Below, piece after piece: positions 42,840-52,371 of a stretch of DNA of 64,000 nt. Source of the DNA: Pseudomonas hormoni (GTDB lineage: Bacteria; Pseudomonadota; Gammaproteobacteria; Pseudomonadales; Pseudomonadaceae); NCBI RefSeq assembly GCF_018502625.1, contig NZ_CP075566.1:1989001-2053000 (forward strand), given 5' to 3'. The notes beneath the pieces were generated by a model. It was not told where the DNA came from, ran no database searches, and saw only the letters and a list, made by a program, of their open reading frames with translations. Each line of letters opens with the position of its first letter. Positions within the stretch are counted from its first letter, which is position 1. Position numbers and translations under genes: made by a program.

Positions 42840-44951
42840 ATGCAGTTTCTAGACGATAGCCACGGGTGTGCCGGATGGAACGGCGAAATGGCCGGGCGCA
42901 TCCGTGCGTTCGACTGGAGCCGGACCGAGCTGGGGAGCATCGACACCTGGCCCGCCAGCCTGTGCAGCGCGGTGCAGCTGTTGCTCGCCTCGCCACTGCC
43001 GATGGTGATGCTGTGGGGCCGTCCCGGTTACATGATCTATAACGATGCATACTCGTCGTTCGCCGGTGGCCGACATCCTTATCTGTTGGGCTCTCCGGTG
43101 GAGCTGGGCTGGCCGGAAGTCGCCGAGTTCAACCGGCATGTGGTCGATACCTGCCTGGCCGGCGGCACCTTGTCCTATCGCAACAAAGAGCTGGTGCTGT
43201 TGAGGGACGGCGTCCCCGAAGACGTGTGGCTGGACCTCTATTACAGCCCGGTGGCCAATGACGAGGGGCAGCCGGCCGGGGTCATGGCGATGGTGGTTGA
43301 AACCACTGACCATGTGATTACCGAGCGCCGACGCCAGGAAGCCGAAGACGCCTACCGCGCCGACAATGAACGGGTGCGCCTGGCGTTGAATGCCGGGGCC
43401 TTGCTCGGCTCGTTCGTCTGGGACATGAAGGGCAATCTGCTCTCCGGTGATGAACGCTTCGCCCGGACCTTTTCCTATCCGGCCGGGTATAACCTCGGCG
43501 ACTTGCCGACGGACATCGCCGAAGCACGGATTCATCCCGACGACCGCAGCTGGGTCAACGAGCAGGTCAATAAATCCATCGCCACTGGCGAGCCCTTCAA
43601 CGCCGAATATCGCGTGCTGCGCCCCGACGGCAGTTACCTCTGGGTGCAGGCCAGCGGTTGCTGCGAGTTCGACGAGCAAGGCCAACCGTTCCGCTTTCCC
43701 GGGGTGTTGATCGACATCCACGAGCGCAAGACCGCCGAAGAATCCCTGCTCAAGTTCACCCGGAATCTGGAGCAGCGCGTCGCCGACGAAGTCGAAGCGC
43801 GGCTGGCGGCGGAAGAACAACTACGCCAGTCACAGAAACTCGAAGCCATCGGCGGACTCACGGGGGGCGTGGCCCATGACTTCAATAACCTGCTGCAGGT
43901 GATCGCCGGCAACCTGCACTTGCTGGCGCGGCATGAGCCGGACAATGCCAACGTGCAGCGCCGGGTCAGCGCATCGATTGCGGCGGTGGAGCGGGGCGCG
44001 AAGCTGTCCTCGCAATTGCTCGCATTCGCCCGCCGTCAGCCGTTGTCACCAGCGGTCTGCGACCCACGGCAAATCTTCGAAGGCCTCGGCGAGTTGTTGC
44101 AACGGGCGTTGGGCGAAACCATCCAGATTGATGTGCGCTTGCCTCAAGCGTCGTGGTATATCAACGTCGATCGCAATCAACTGGAAAACGCAATTCTCAA
44201 TCTGGTGATCAATGCCCGTGACGCCATGCAGGGTGAAGGGACCATTGAACTGAGCGCCGAGAACGTCGTGCTCGACCGTCAGTTCTGCGCGGGCAAGGGG
44301 ATTTCAGCGGGCGATTATGTCCGCGTCGCCGTGGCCGATACGGGCGCCGGCATGTCGCCGCAAGTGCTCGCGCAAGCGTTCGAACCGTTTTTCACCACCA
44401 AGGTCGATGGACAGGGCACGGGGTTGGGGCTGAGCATGGTGTTCGGTTTCGTCAAACAGAGTGGCGGGCACATCGAGATGTCCAGCGTCGAAGGGCAGGG
44501 CACTCGGGTGCAGCAGTATTTCCCGCGGAGCCTGCGACCCCTGCTCAGTGAAACAGTGACCCATGACACGCCACAACGCGGCGGCCACGAAACCATTCTG
44601 GTGGTCGAGGACAACGAAGCGGTGCGCAGCTCCGCAGTGGAGTTGTTGCGTGAAGAAGGCTATCAAATCCTGACCGCTGCCAACGGCGATGCCGCCATGC
44701 AGATGCTGCTGGACGGGGTGGAAGTGGAGCTGATTTTCACCGACGTGGTCATGCCCGGGCTGATCAAAAGTTCGGACCTGGCGGCCTGGGCCAAAGTGCA
44801 GACGCCACCGGTGGCGGTGTTGTTCACGTCCGGCCATACCCGTGACATTATTTCGCGCAATCACCAACTCAGCCCCGACACTTTTTTGCTGAGCAAACCC
44901 TATAGCCCCGAAGCACTGACCCGGATGATCCGCACAGTCCTCAATGGCTAA
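42840..44951 (+). CDS. Cytoplasmic hybrid sensor histidine kinase with PAS domains and C-terminal receiver
   Basis: A 703-residue soluble protein with no membrane segment. Residues 1-150 form a PAS-like sensor (MVMLWGRPGYMIYNDAYSSF), residues 190-300 a second PAS with its PAC end (YRVLRPDGSYLWVQASG). The phosphoacceptor is in GGLTGGVAHDFNNLLQVIAG, the N box in LNLVINARDAMQ and the G2 block in GQGTGLGLSMVFGF. The receiver (residues 580-700) begins ILVVEDNEAVRSSAVELLRE, with the target Asp in IFTDVVMPG. This kinase type often answers light, redox or general stress signals. No regulator gene is adjacent. The start lacks a clear ribosome site. Confidence 0.9.
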   Translation: MQFLDDSHGCAGWNGEMAGRIRAFDWSRTELGSIDTWPASLCSAVQLLLASPLPMVMLWGRPGYMIYNDAYSSFAGGRHPYLLGSPVELGWPEVAEFNRHVVDTCLAGGTLSYRNKELVLLRDGVPEDVWLDLYYSPVANDEGQPAGVMAMVVETTDHVITERRRQEAEDAYRADNERVRLALNAGALLGSFVWDMKGNLLSGDERFARTFSYPAGYNLGDLPTDIAEARIHPDDRSWVNEQVNKSIATGEPFNAEYRVLRPDGSYLWVQASGCCEFDEQGQPFRFPGVLIDIHERKTAEESLLKFTRNLEQRVADEVEARLAAEEQLRQSQKLEAIGGLTGGVAHDFNNLLQVIAGNLHLLARHEPDNANVQRRVSASIAAVERGAKLSSQLLAFARRQPLSPAVCDPRQIFEGLGELLQRALGETIQIDVRLPQASWYINVDRNQLENAILNLVINARDAMQGEGTIELSAENVVLDRQFCAGKGISAGDYVRVAVADTGAGMSPQVLAQAFEPFFTTKVDGQGTGLGLSMVFGFVKQSGGHIEMSSVEGQGTRVQQYFPRSLRPLLSETVTHDTPQRGGHETILVVEDNEAVRSSAVELLREEGYQILTAANGDAAMQMLLDGVEVELIFTDVVMPGLIKSSDLAAWAKVQTPPVAVLFTSGHTRDIISRNHQLSPDTFLLSKPYSPEALTRMIRTVLNG

Positions 44952-44963
44952 CCCCAATCAAAA

Positions 44964-45054
44964 TGTGGGAGCGAGCCTGCTCGCGATAGCGTCGGGTCAG
45001 CCGACATCATTGTTGACTGTCAGATCGCAATCGCGAGCAGGCTCGCTCCCACAG
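44964..45054. repeat. REP doublet (GTGGGAGCGAGCCTGCTCGCGATAG type)
   Basis: TGTGGGAGCGAGCCTGCTCG and its inverted copy lie between the hybrid kinase and uvrA2-type genes. Confidence 0.85.
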
Positions 45055-45092
45055 GGGGCTGTGTGTTTCTGCAATTTAATTAAGGTTGCCCG

Positions 45093-47726
45093 ATGACTTC
45101 CAAGCGCATTCCCAATCCTCCTTCCGGCATGGTCAGAGTGCGCGGTGCCCGTGAACACAACCTCAAGAACATCGACGTCGATATCCCGCGTGATGCGCTG
45201 GTGGTGTTCACCGGCGTATCCGGTTCGGGGAAATCGTCCCTGGCATTCTCGACCCTGTACGCCGAAGCGCAGCGGCGCTATTTCGAGTCTGTGGCGCCGT
45301 ATGCGCGGCGCCTGATCGATCAGGTCGGCGTGCCGGACGTCGATTCCATCGAAGGCCTGCCGCCCGCGGTCGCCTTGCAACAACAGCGAGGCACACCGAG
45401 TACCCGGTCTTCGGTGGGCAGCGTGACCACGTTGTCGAGCCTGATCCGCATGCTGTACTCCCGCGCCGGCAGTTATCCGCCGGGGCAGCCGATGCTCTAT
45501 GCCGAAGACTTTTCGCCCAACACACCACAAGGCGCTTGCCCTGAATGTCATGGTTTGGGCCGGGTGTACGAAGTCACCGAAGCCCTGATGGTCCCGGACC
45601 CGAGCCTGACCATTCGCCAGCGTGCGGTCGCTTCCTGGCCCACGGCGTGGCAGGGACAGAACCTGCGGGACATCCTCGTGACCATGGGCTATGACGTCGA
45701 CAAGCCCTGGCGCGACCTGCCGAAAAAGCAACGCGACTGGATTCTCTTCACCGAGGAAACCCCGACCGTTCCGGTGTATGCCGGGCTCACACCGGAAGAA
45801 ACCAGAGTCGCCCTCAAGCGCAAAATGGAGCCGAGTTATCAGGGCACCTTCACCGGTGCCCGGCGTTACATCCTGCACACCTTCACCCATTCGCAAAGTG
45901 CGTTGATGAAGAAGCGGGTCTCGCAATTCATGCTCGGCAGCCCGTGCCCGCTGTGCGACGGCAAACGGCTTAAACGCGAGGCGTTGTCGGTGACGTTCGC
46001 CGGTTACGACATCGGCGAGTTGTCGCAGATGCCGTTGCTGCAAGTGGCCGAAGTCTTGAAGCCGGTGGCCGCTCACAGTTACCTCGAACAGGCCGATGAG
46101 GCGGGCGAGGTGCTGACCCACGACCAGACCCGCGAAGCCCGTGAGCAGCGAGTCGCCCACGGCGCCAGTGGTCACACCAACGCGCCGGATGTTCGTCACA
46201 CGCCGAACCTGTCGGTGGAAAAACGCCTGGCGGCGCAACGGATCGCTCAGGATTTGCTGGAGCGGGTCAGCACGCTGACCGATCTGGGGCTCGGTTACCT
46301 GGCGCTGGAGCGCAGCACGCCGACGTTGTCGTCCGGTGAGTTGCAGCGGTTGCGCCTGGCGACGCAATTGGGTTCGCAATTGTTCGGGGTGATTTACGTA
46401 CTGGATGAACCGTCCGCCGGTCTGCACCCGGCGGATGGCGAAGCGCTGTTCGAAGCCTTGCAGCGCTTGAAAGCCGCGGGCAACACCTTGTTCGTGGTCG
46501 AGCATGACCTGGAAACCATGCGCCGCGCCGACTGGCTGATCGATGTGGGCCCGGCGGCGGGCGAGCATGGCGGCCGCATCCTGTACAGCGGGCCGCCCCA
46601 GGGTCTGGCCGAAGTGACGAACTCGCAGACCCGCGCGTACCTGTTCGCCGATCAGGTCAGTCAACCGCGAACCAGCCGCAAGCCGACCGATTGGTTGCGG
46701 CTGGAGGGCATCACCCGTAACAACCTGAGTAACCTCAGCGTCGAGTTTCCGCTGGGTTGTTTCACCTCGGTGACCGGCGTTTCGGGTTCCGGTAAATCAA
46801 GCCTGGTCAGCCAGGCGCTGCTGGAACTGGTAGGCGCACATCTCGGGCGTGGGGGGAGTGACAGCGAACCCGAAGAACTGAGCCTGGAAGACGATGCACC
46901 GCAAGTCAGTGGTGGTCAGGTCAGCGCAGGGCTGGAATCGATCAAGCGGCTGGTGCAAGTCGATCAGAAACCCATCGGCCGCACGCCGCGCTCGAACCTG
47001 GCGACCTACACCGGGCTGTTCGACAACGTGCGCAAGCTGTACGCCGCGACAGCCGAGGCGCAGGCCGAGGGCTACGACGCCGGTCAGTTCTCCTTCAACG
47101 TCGCCAAGGGCCGCTGCCCGACCTGCGAAGGCGAAGGCTTTGTCAGCGTCGAATTGCTGTTCATGCCCAGCGTCTACGCGCCATGCCCGACGTGCCACGG
47201 TGCACGCTACAACCCCGAAACGCTGGCGATTACCTGGCAGGGTTTGAACATTGCCCAGGTGTTGCAGTTGACGGTGGACGAAGCGGTCGAGGTGTTCGTT
47301 GAGCAGCCGGGTATCCGGCGCTCGCTGGAAGTGCTGCGGGATATCGGTCTGGGTTATCTGCGTCTCGGGCAGCCGGCGACCGAGTTGTCCGGCGGTGAAG
47401 CCCAGCGGATCAAACTGGCCACCGAACTGCAACGCAACCAGCGCGGCGCGACCTTGTATGTGCTCGACGAGCCCACCACCGGGTTGCATGCGCGAGACGT
47501 CGATCGCTTGCTCGAGCAATTGAATACGCTGGTCAAGGCAGGGCACACGGTGATTGTCGTCGAGCATGAAATGCGCGTGGTGGCGCAGAGCGACTGGGTG
47601 ATCGACATTGGGCCGGGGGCAGGGGATCAGGGCGGCAGGATTGTGGCGGCAGGGACGCCGCAGAAAGTCGCCAACAGCAAAAAGAGCCGGACGGCGCCAT
47701 TTCTCGCGAAAACCCTCAACCTGTAG
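45093..47726 (+). CDS. UvrA2-type excinuclease ATPase
   Basis: An 877-residue UvrA homologue with two ABC modules. Module one has Walker [16 protein letters not shown], signature [12 protein letters not shown] and Walker [15 protein letters not shown]. Module two has [25 protein letters not shown] and [13 protein letters not shown]. Zinc modules are CPECHGLG and CPTCEGEGF...CPTCHGARY. It is shorter than housekeeping UvrA (about 940) because the UvrB-binding region is reduced, which is typical of class II UvrA proteins linked to drug tolerance or other DNA damage roles. The last codon lies inside a REP unit. Confidence 0.9.
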   Translation: MTSKRIPNPPSGMVRVRGAREHNLKNIDVDIPRDALVVFTGVSGSGKSSLAFSTLYAEAQRRYFESVAPYARRLIDQVGVPDVDSIEGLPPAVALQQQRGTPSTRSSVGSVTTLSSLIRMLYSRAGSYPPGQPMLYAEDFSPNTPQGACPECHGLGRVYEVTEALMVPDPSLTIRQRAVASWPTAWQGQNLRDILVTMGYDVDKPWRDLPKKQRDWILFTEETPTVPVYAGLTPEETRVALKRKMEPSYQGTFTGARRYILHTFTHSQSALMKKRVSQFMLGSPCPLCDGKRLKREALSVTFAGYDIGELSQMPLLQVAEVLKPVAAHSYLEQADEAGEVLTHDQTREAREQRVAHGASGHTNAPDVRHTPNLSVEKRLAAQRIAQDLLERVSTLTDLGLGYLALERSTPTLSSGELQRLRLATQLGSQLFGVIYVLDEPSAGLHPADGEALFEALQRLKAAGNTLFVVEHDLETMRRADWLIDVGPAAGEHGGRILYSGPPQGLAEVTNSQTRAYLFADQVSQPRTSRKPTDWLRLEGITRNNLSNLSVEFPLGCFTSVTGVSGSGKSSLVSQALLELVGAHLGRGGSDSEPEELSLEDDAPQVSGGQVSAGLESIKRLVQVDQKPIGRTPRSNLATYTGLFDNVRKLYAATAEAQAEGYDAGQFSFNVAKGRCPTCEGEGFVSVELLFMPSVYAPCPTCHGARYNPETLAITWQGLNIAQVLQLTVDEAVEVFVEQPGIRRSLEVLRDIGLGYLRLGQPATELSGGEAQRIKLATELQRNQRGATLYVLDEPTTGLHARDVDRLLEQLNTLVKAGHTVIVVEHEMRVVAQSDWVIDIGPGAGDQGGRIVAAGTPQKVANSKKSRTAPFLAKTLNL

Positions 47727-47790
47727 GAGCACGGCTTGCCGGCGATAGCGATTTCACGGACGCCATCGCCGGCAAGCCGTGCTCCTACAG
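47721..47790. repeat. REP doublet (GTAGGAGCACGGCTTGCCGGCGATGG type)
   Basis: CTGTAGGAGCACGGCTTGCC and its inverted copy with a loop of about 20 bp, overlapping the stop codon of the uvrA2-type gene and lying just before the convergent hybrid kinase gene. Confidence 0.85.
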
Positions 47791-47795
47791 GTGCG

Positions 47796-49739
47796 TCAGG
47801 CGCAGTCGAGCGTGCGGCGAACCTTGTCCAGCAGCTCGCTGATCTGGAATGGTTTGATCAGCATGTCCATGCCATTGCCGAGGAACACCTGGCGGTTAAG
47901 GGCGTTTTCCGCGTAGCCGGTCATGAACAGGATCGGCAACCCTTCGCGCCAGCCACGGGCAACGTCTGCCAGTTCCCGGCCATTCATGCGCGGCAGGCCC
48001 ACGTCCGTCAGCATCAGATTGATGGAAGGGTCGTTTTGCAGGCGTTCCAGCGCACCTTCGATATCGCCCACCTGCGTGCAGCGATAACCCGCATCCACCA
48101 GCACTTCGGCAACGAACATGCGCACCGCCGGCATGTCTTCGACAATCAGCACATGCTCGCCCGAGCCTTGCGGGTTCACGGTTGAAGGTTCTTCTTCACG
48201 GGAGGTCGGATCAGCCGAGGCGGGCAGCATGATGGTCACTTCGGTGCCGCGTCGCGCCACGCTGCGGATGTGCGCGTCGCCCCCGGATTGGCGGGCGAAA
48301 CCATAAATACTCGACAGCCCCAGCCCGGTGCCCTGGCCCAGCGGCTTGGTGGTGAAAAACGGGTCGAACACCTTGTCGATCACGCTGTGTTCGATGCCGG
48401 TCCCGTCGTCGCGTACCGACAGCGCGACGTACGCCCCGTCCGCCAGTTTCAGGTCCCCGTGGGAGTACGCCGCGTAGGTGCTGACCCAGATATTGCCGCC
48501 CTGGGGCAGCGCATCGCGGGCGTTGATCACCAGATTCAGCACCGCACTTTCCAGTTGAATCGGATCGACCAGGGCAATCGCGGCTTTGGAGGTCAGTTCG
48601 AGTTTCAGCGCGATGTGTTCGCCGATGGTGCGTACCAGCAATTCTTCCAGCGAACGGATGTGTTCGTTGATGTCCACCGGCCGGGTATCGAGCGGTTGCT
48701 GGCGGGCAAAAGCCAGCAAGCGATGAGTCAGCGAGGCGGCGCTGGTGGCCGAGTTCAGCGCCGCTTCGGCGTAAAGAACGACCTTGTCGGTGCGTCCGTT
48801 GGCGACGCGTTTCTGGATCAGCTCCAGGCTGGTGATGATGCCGGTCAGCAAGTTGTTGAAGTCATGGGCGATGCCGCCGGTGAGTTTGCCCAGCGCGTCC
48901 ATCTTCTGCACCTGCAGCAACTGCGCTTCGGTACGCACCCGTTCGGCGATTTCATGTTCCAGTTGCGAGGTCGCGTCATCCAGCCTGGCTAGGTGAGAAC
49001 GTTCGCGGTGGCGATGTTCGGTGACGTCCTCGACGAACACCAGGCTCAGCTCCGGCGTGCGATAAGGCGAGATCTGCCACTCGGTTTCCCGCAGTTCACC
49101 TTCGACGCGCATGTTCAGCGTGCCTTTCCAGCGCTCGCCAGCGGTCAGGCGCATACGCAGTTCGTCGAGGATGATCTCCTGCTGGTCGGCGAAGCACTCT
49201 CGCAGGGCGTCCGGGTCGCGATTGTCCTGGATCAGCCGGGCGAACGCGTGATTGCATTCGTGCACCTTGAGCTGTGCGTCCAGCACGGCGATGGGCGCCG
49301 AGACGTTGACGAAAATCTCGCGAAAACGCGCTTCGCTTTCACGCAGGGCGTTTTCGGTATCACGGACCCGCAGCAGCGTGCGCAAGGTGGCGAGCAACAC
49401 ATCCGGGTCCACGGGGTGGATCAGGTAGGCGTCGGCACCGGCGTCCAGGCCGGTGATGATGTCGCCGGTCTGGATGGACGCGGCGGACACGTGGATCACC
49501 GGGAGCAGGGCGGTGGCGGCTTCGGAGCGCAGTTTGCGCACGATGTCGAAGCCGCTCATGTCCGGCAGGTTGACGTCGAGGATCAGCGCGTCGATGCACT
49601 CGCTGTCGATCAGGGCGAGCCCGTCGCCACCCGTACCCGCTTCAAGCACGGCGTAGCCATGCGGTTCCAGACGTCGACGCAGGGCGTAGCGCGTGGCGGC
49701 GTTGTCATCGACGATCAGCAGGCGGATATCACGTTTCAT
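47796..49739 (-). CDS. Hybrid kinase REC-PAS-HisKA-HATPase-REC, last gene of the stressosome operon
   Basis: A 647-residue soluble protein. The first receiver (residues 1-120) reads RLLIVDDNAATRYALRRRLE with target Asp in ALILDVNLPDMSG. A PAS domain follows (residues 135-250), then the phosphoacceptor in GGIAHDFNNLLTGIITSLEL, the ATPase domain (LNLVINARDALPQ, GQGTGLGLSSIYGF) and a second receiver (VLIVEDMPAVRMFVAEVLVD, Asp in LMLTDVGLPRMNG). Two receivers around one kinase core suggest it collects and relays phosphate. Its start overlaps the kinase upstream by 11 bp, so both are made together. No DNA-binding domain is present. Confidence 0.92.
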   Translation of the reverse strand: MKRDIRLLIVDDNAATRYALRRRLEPHGYAVLEAGTGGDGLALIDSECIDALILDVNLPDMSGFDIVRKLRSEAATALLPVIHVSAASIQTGDIITGLDAGADAYLIHPVDPDVLLATLRTLLRVRDTENALRESEARFREIFVNVSAPIAVLDAQLKVHECNHAFARLIQDNRDPDALRECFADQQEIILDELRMRLTAGERWKGTLNMRVEGELRETEWQISPYRTPELSLVFVEDVTEHRHRERSHLARLDDATSQLEHEIAERVRTEAQLLQVQKMDALGKLTGGIAHDFNNLLTGIITSLELIQKRVANGRTDKVVLYAEAALNSATSAASLTHRLLAFARQQPLDTRPVDINEHIRSLEELLVRTIGEHIALKLELTSKAAIALVDPIQLESAVLNLVINARDALPQGGNIWVSTYAAYSHGDLKLADGAYVALSVRDDGTGIEHSVIDKVFDPFFTTKPLGQGTGLGLSSIYGFARQSGGDAHIRSVARRGTEVTIMLPASADPTSREEEPSTVNPQGSGEHVLIVEDMPAVRMFVAEVLVDAGYRCTQVGDIEGALERLQNDPSINLMLTDVGLPRMNGRELADVARGWREGLPILFMTGYAENALNRQVFLGNGMDMLIKPFQISELLDKVRRTLDCA

Positions 49740-50604
49740 CGGCGGGCTCCATGGCGATGGCCAGCGGGATGATCACAAAGAAGGTCGAACCGACCCTCGG
49801 TGTACTCTCGACCCCGACGTCACCTCCCAGCAGTGCTGCGAAGCGTTTGCACAAGGACAGACCCAGGCCAGTGCCGCGCAAGCGTTTTTGCAGCGGCGAG
49901 TCGACCTGGGAAAAGTCCTCGAACAATGCGCCATGCAGCTCCGCAGCGATACCTATTCCGGTATCGGTCACGGCGAAGCGGACCTGGTCGCTGCCCTCCA
50001 GCCGCGCCGAAACGCGGATTTCGCCGCGTGTGGTGAACTTCAACGAGTTGGAAATGAAGTTGCGCAGAATCTGCGCGAGCTTCTTGTCGTCGGTATAAAG
50101 CCGTGGCAGGCCGACGGGTTCTTCGAAAATCAGGTCCACGGCGCTGGCGTCGACAATCGGGCGGAACATGCCGCGCAGCGCGGCGAACAGGTCGAACATG
50201 TCGAACCAGGCCGGCGATATGGTGATGCGCCCGGCTTCGATTTTCGCCAGGTCCAGCAGGTCGTCGACCATGTCGCTGAGCTCGCGTGCGGCGGTGCTGA
50301 CGAACGCCACCTGCTTGTGCTGTTCCACGCTCAACGGTCCGTCGAGTTCATCGGTCAGGAGGCTGGCGATGCTCAGGATCGAGCCCAGTGGTGTGCGGAA
50401 CTCGTGGCTCATGTACGACAGGAAACGGCTTTTCAGGTCCGAGGCCTGGCGCAACTGTTCAGCCTGGGTATCGAGCTCGGCGTACAGCGCGAGCACGCCC
50501 TGGTTGGTCTCGTCCAGCTCTTCGCGCAGGGCTTGGGCTTCGCTTTGCAGCTGCGCGATCAGCGCGGCCTGTTCGTCGATCTGACTCAGGGGTATCTCAG
50601 CCAT
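49729..50604 (-). CDS. Soluble sensor histidine kinase in the stressosome operon
   Basis: A 291-residue protein without membrane segment. A coiled coil (residues 5-60, LIAQLQSEAQALREELDETN) leads to HisKA with the phosphoacceptor in FLSYMSHEFRTPLGSILSIA. The ATPase domain has the N box ILRNFISNSLKFT, G1 DTGIGI and G2 RGTGLGLSLCK. It has no sensor domain of its own, so its input probably comes from the proteins encoded upstream. ATG 50604 is the natural start, overlapping the phosphatase gene by 8 bp; the frame is open to 50682. Confidence 0.9.
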   Translation of the reverse strand: MAEIPLSQIDEQAALIAQLQSEAQALREELDETNQGVLALYAELDTQAEQLRQASDLKSRFLSYMSHEFRTPLGSILSIASLLTDELDGPLSVEQHKQVAFVSTAARELSDMVDDLLDLAKIEAGRITISPAWFDMFDLFAALRGMFRPIVDASAVDLIFEEPVGLPRLYTDDKKLAQILRNFISNSLKFTTRGEIRVSARLEGSDQVRFAVTDTGIGIAAELHGALFEDFSQVDSPLQKRLRGTGLGLSLCKRFAALLGGDVGVESTPRVGSTFFVIIPLAIAMEPADET

Positions 50605-51613
50605 GGGCTGTCTCCAGAGCGATGACCAACACCGTAACGTCGTCCCGTCCACGGCAGAAATCGCGGTGCAGAATGGCGGCAATCACGGCGGGGTGACGGT
50701 GTACCAGGCCGGGGTAATCCTGCAGGTTCCAGCGGGACTGCAAACCGTCGCTGTACATGATCAACAAATGTCCGTTCACGTGTGCATAGTCAAAGGGCTG
50801 CGCTTTGCGGTATTGCCCGCCGACGATGCCGGGGTGGGAGGCCATGCCACGGGACTTGTCCGGGGCGATCAGGCAGGCGCCGATGTTGCCGATGCCGACG
50901 AATCTCAGCGCGTTGGCCTCGCCATCGAACTGAGCGATGGCCAGTGCGCCGCCACGGGTGCCGGTCATGGCGATGTGGATGTCCTCGAGCAACAGCATCG
51001 GCGAAGTGAACGGCGACCGGGCAAAGGTTTTTTCGCCGGCGCGGGCGGCACGTTCGGCTTCTTCGCCATGCCCCAGGCCGTCGATCACCAGCGCACTGAT
51101 GCGTGACCCGTCGAAGGCCAGGTGAAAGACGTCACCGCAGGCCGGATCGTCGTGCAGCGAATGCTGGCTGACGCCGATACGTCGATCCGGTGCCTTGTCG
51201 CTGCGCGGGTAAAACCGCGTCAACAGCACAGCCCCACGCGCATCGGCAAATGCGTCGAACACGTCGGTCTGGCGCGACACGGCGCCAAGGCCGATGCCCT
51301 GGGTACCGCGGGTGGAAAACCCGTCGGCCAGGCACGCCTGTAAGTCAAAGCCCTTGGCGCGGTCGATGGCGAGTATTTCGATTCCCGCCCCTGAAATTCG
51401 TGGCACCACCCTCAGGTGCATTTCGCCTCGGGTGGCGTGCTTGAGAATGTTGCTGGCAAGCTCGGTGGCCACCAGTGCCACACGCCCGGCATCCGTGGCG
51501 TCAAAGCCGTTTTTTTCTGCGAGGTGCTGAGCGGTGCGGCGTGCGTGACCGATCTGGCTGCTGTCTTCGATGATTAATACCTGCGTCATCGAACCGCCGA
51601 TATTCATGTCCAT
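50597..51613 (-). CDS. Two-domain RsbX-like protein: HATPase plus SpoIIE/PP2C phosphatase
   Basis: A 338-residue protein. The N-terminal half (residues 10-135) is an anti-sigma-type ATPase: ALVATELASNILKHATRGEM holds the N box and FSTRGTQGIGLGAVSR the lid. The C-terminal half is a PP2C/SpoIIE phosphatase, with the metal aspartates in LVIDGLGHGEEAE, MYSDGLQSRW and CRGRDDVTVLV. In stressosomes, RsbX removes phosphate from RsbR and RsbS to reset the complex; here it is fused to a second RsbT-like ATPase. The start may be 51613, 51607 or 51589 (MTQVLIIED); all overlap or abut the rsbT-like gene. Fusion proteins of this layout are known beside Gram-negative stressosomes, as far as I recall. Confidence 0.88.
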   Translation of the reverse strand: MDMNIGGSMTQVLIIEDSSQIGHARRTAQHLAEKNGFDATDAGRVALVATELASNILKHATRGEMHLRVVPRISGAGIEILAIDRAKGFDLQACLADGFSTRGTQGIGLGAVSRQTDVFDAFADARGAVLLTRFYPRSDKAPDRRIGVSQHSLHDDPACGDVFHLAFDGSRISALVIDGLGHGEEAERAARAGEKTFARSPFTSPMLLLEDIHIAMTGTRGGALAIAQFDGEANALRFVGIGNIGACLIAPDKSRGMASHPGIVGGQYRKAQPFDYAHVNGHLLIMYSDGLQSRWNLQDYPGLVHRHPAVIAAILHRDFCRGRDDVTVLVIALETAHG

Positions 51614-52008
51614 CGGGTGATCGTTATGCGAGTGCCTTTGCCGGGCGCGGTGTCGAGCTCGAACTCTTCCACCAGCCGCTTGGCGCCGGTCAGGCCCAGC
51701 CCCAGGCCGCTGCCGGAGGTCCAGCCGTCGGTCATCGCCAGTTTGATGTCGGGGATGCCCGGGCCTTCGTCGCGAAAGACCAGGCGCAAACCGGTGCGCG
51801 CGTTTTCGTCGAGAATTTGCCAGTCCATGTCACCGCCACCGCCATACACCATGGTGTTGCGTGCCAGCTCACTGACAGCGGTCACCAGTTTGGTCAGGTC
51901 GATCAGGCGCATGCCGCATTCCTGGGCGAGTTTGCGCGCCATTTGCCGGGCGAGCACGACGTCCTGCTCGATTTGAATAGGCTGACTGCCGCTGCTGCGC
52001 ACGGTCAT
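51604..52008 (-). CDS. RsbT-like serine/threonine kinase of a stressosome
   Basis: A 134-residue GHKL ATPase. Asn51 in VSELARNTMVYGGGG is the N-box residue, Asp80 in VFRDEGPGIPD the G1 residue, and GSGLGLGLTGAKRLVEEFEL the G2 block. The length equals Bacillus RsbT (133 residues). In the known system it phosphorylates RsbR and RsbS and is then released to a downstream partner. Its start overlaps the rsbS-like stop by 4 bp. The downstream partner here is not RsbU but probably the kinase set that follows. Confidence 0.93.
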   Translation of the reverse strand: MTVRSSGSQPIQIEQDVVLARQMARKLAQECGMRLIDLTKLVTAVSELARNTMVYGGGGDMDWQILDENARTGLRLVFRDEGPGIPDIKLAMTDGWTSGSGLGLGLTGAKRLVEEFELDTAPGKGTRITITRWT

Positions 52009-52367
52009 TGCTCGCGTACTCGATCCTGAAGCAGTTTCATCCCGCGTTCGACATTCAGCGCGGTGCTGACGCCGGGCAAGGTCAGGCCGAGCTCCACCAG
52101 GGTAATGGCGACAGCAGGTTGCATGCCGACCAGCACGGTCTGGGCGTCCATGATTTTCGACAGACCGGAAATGGTGCCGATCATCCGGCCGATGAACGAG
52201 TCGACCATGTCCAGTGCAGAAATATCGATCAGCACGCCCCGGGCGGATGTCCGGCTGATGCGCTCGGACAAATCATCCTGAAGCGTCAGGGCCAACTGGT
52301 CATGCATGTCGACCTGGATGGTCACCAGCAGGAAGTTGCCCATCTGCAAAATCGGAATACGCTCCAT
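52005..52367 (-). CDS. RsbS-like STAS protein of a stressosome
   Basis: A 120-residue single STAS domain of the RsbS length. The strand-loop LIDISALDMVDSFIGRMIGT contains Ser57, which lines up with the Bacillus RsbS phosphorylation serine (Ser59). The fold continues MDAQTVLVGMQPAVAITLVE. In the known complex it is the core scaffold that holds RsbT when unphosphorylated. It lies 4 bp after the rsbR-like gene. Confidence 0.93.
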   Translation of the reverse strand: MERIPILQMGNFLLVTIQVDMHDQLALTLQDDLSERISRTSARGVLIDISALDMVDSFIGRMIGTISGLSKIMDAQTVLVGMQPAVAITLVELGLTLPGVSTALNVERGMKLLQDRVREQ

Positions 52368-52371
52368 CGGC

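Noticed and set aside
44997..46664. A 555-codon minus frame opposite the uvrA2-type gene
   Set aside because: Antisense shadow of a gene with two complete ABC modules.
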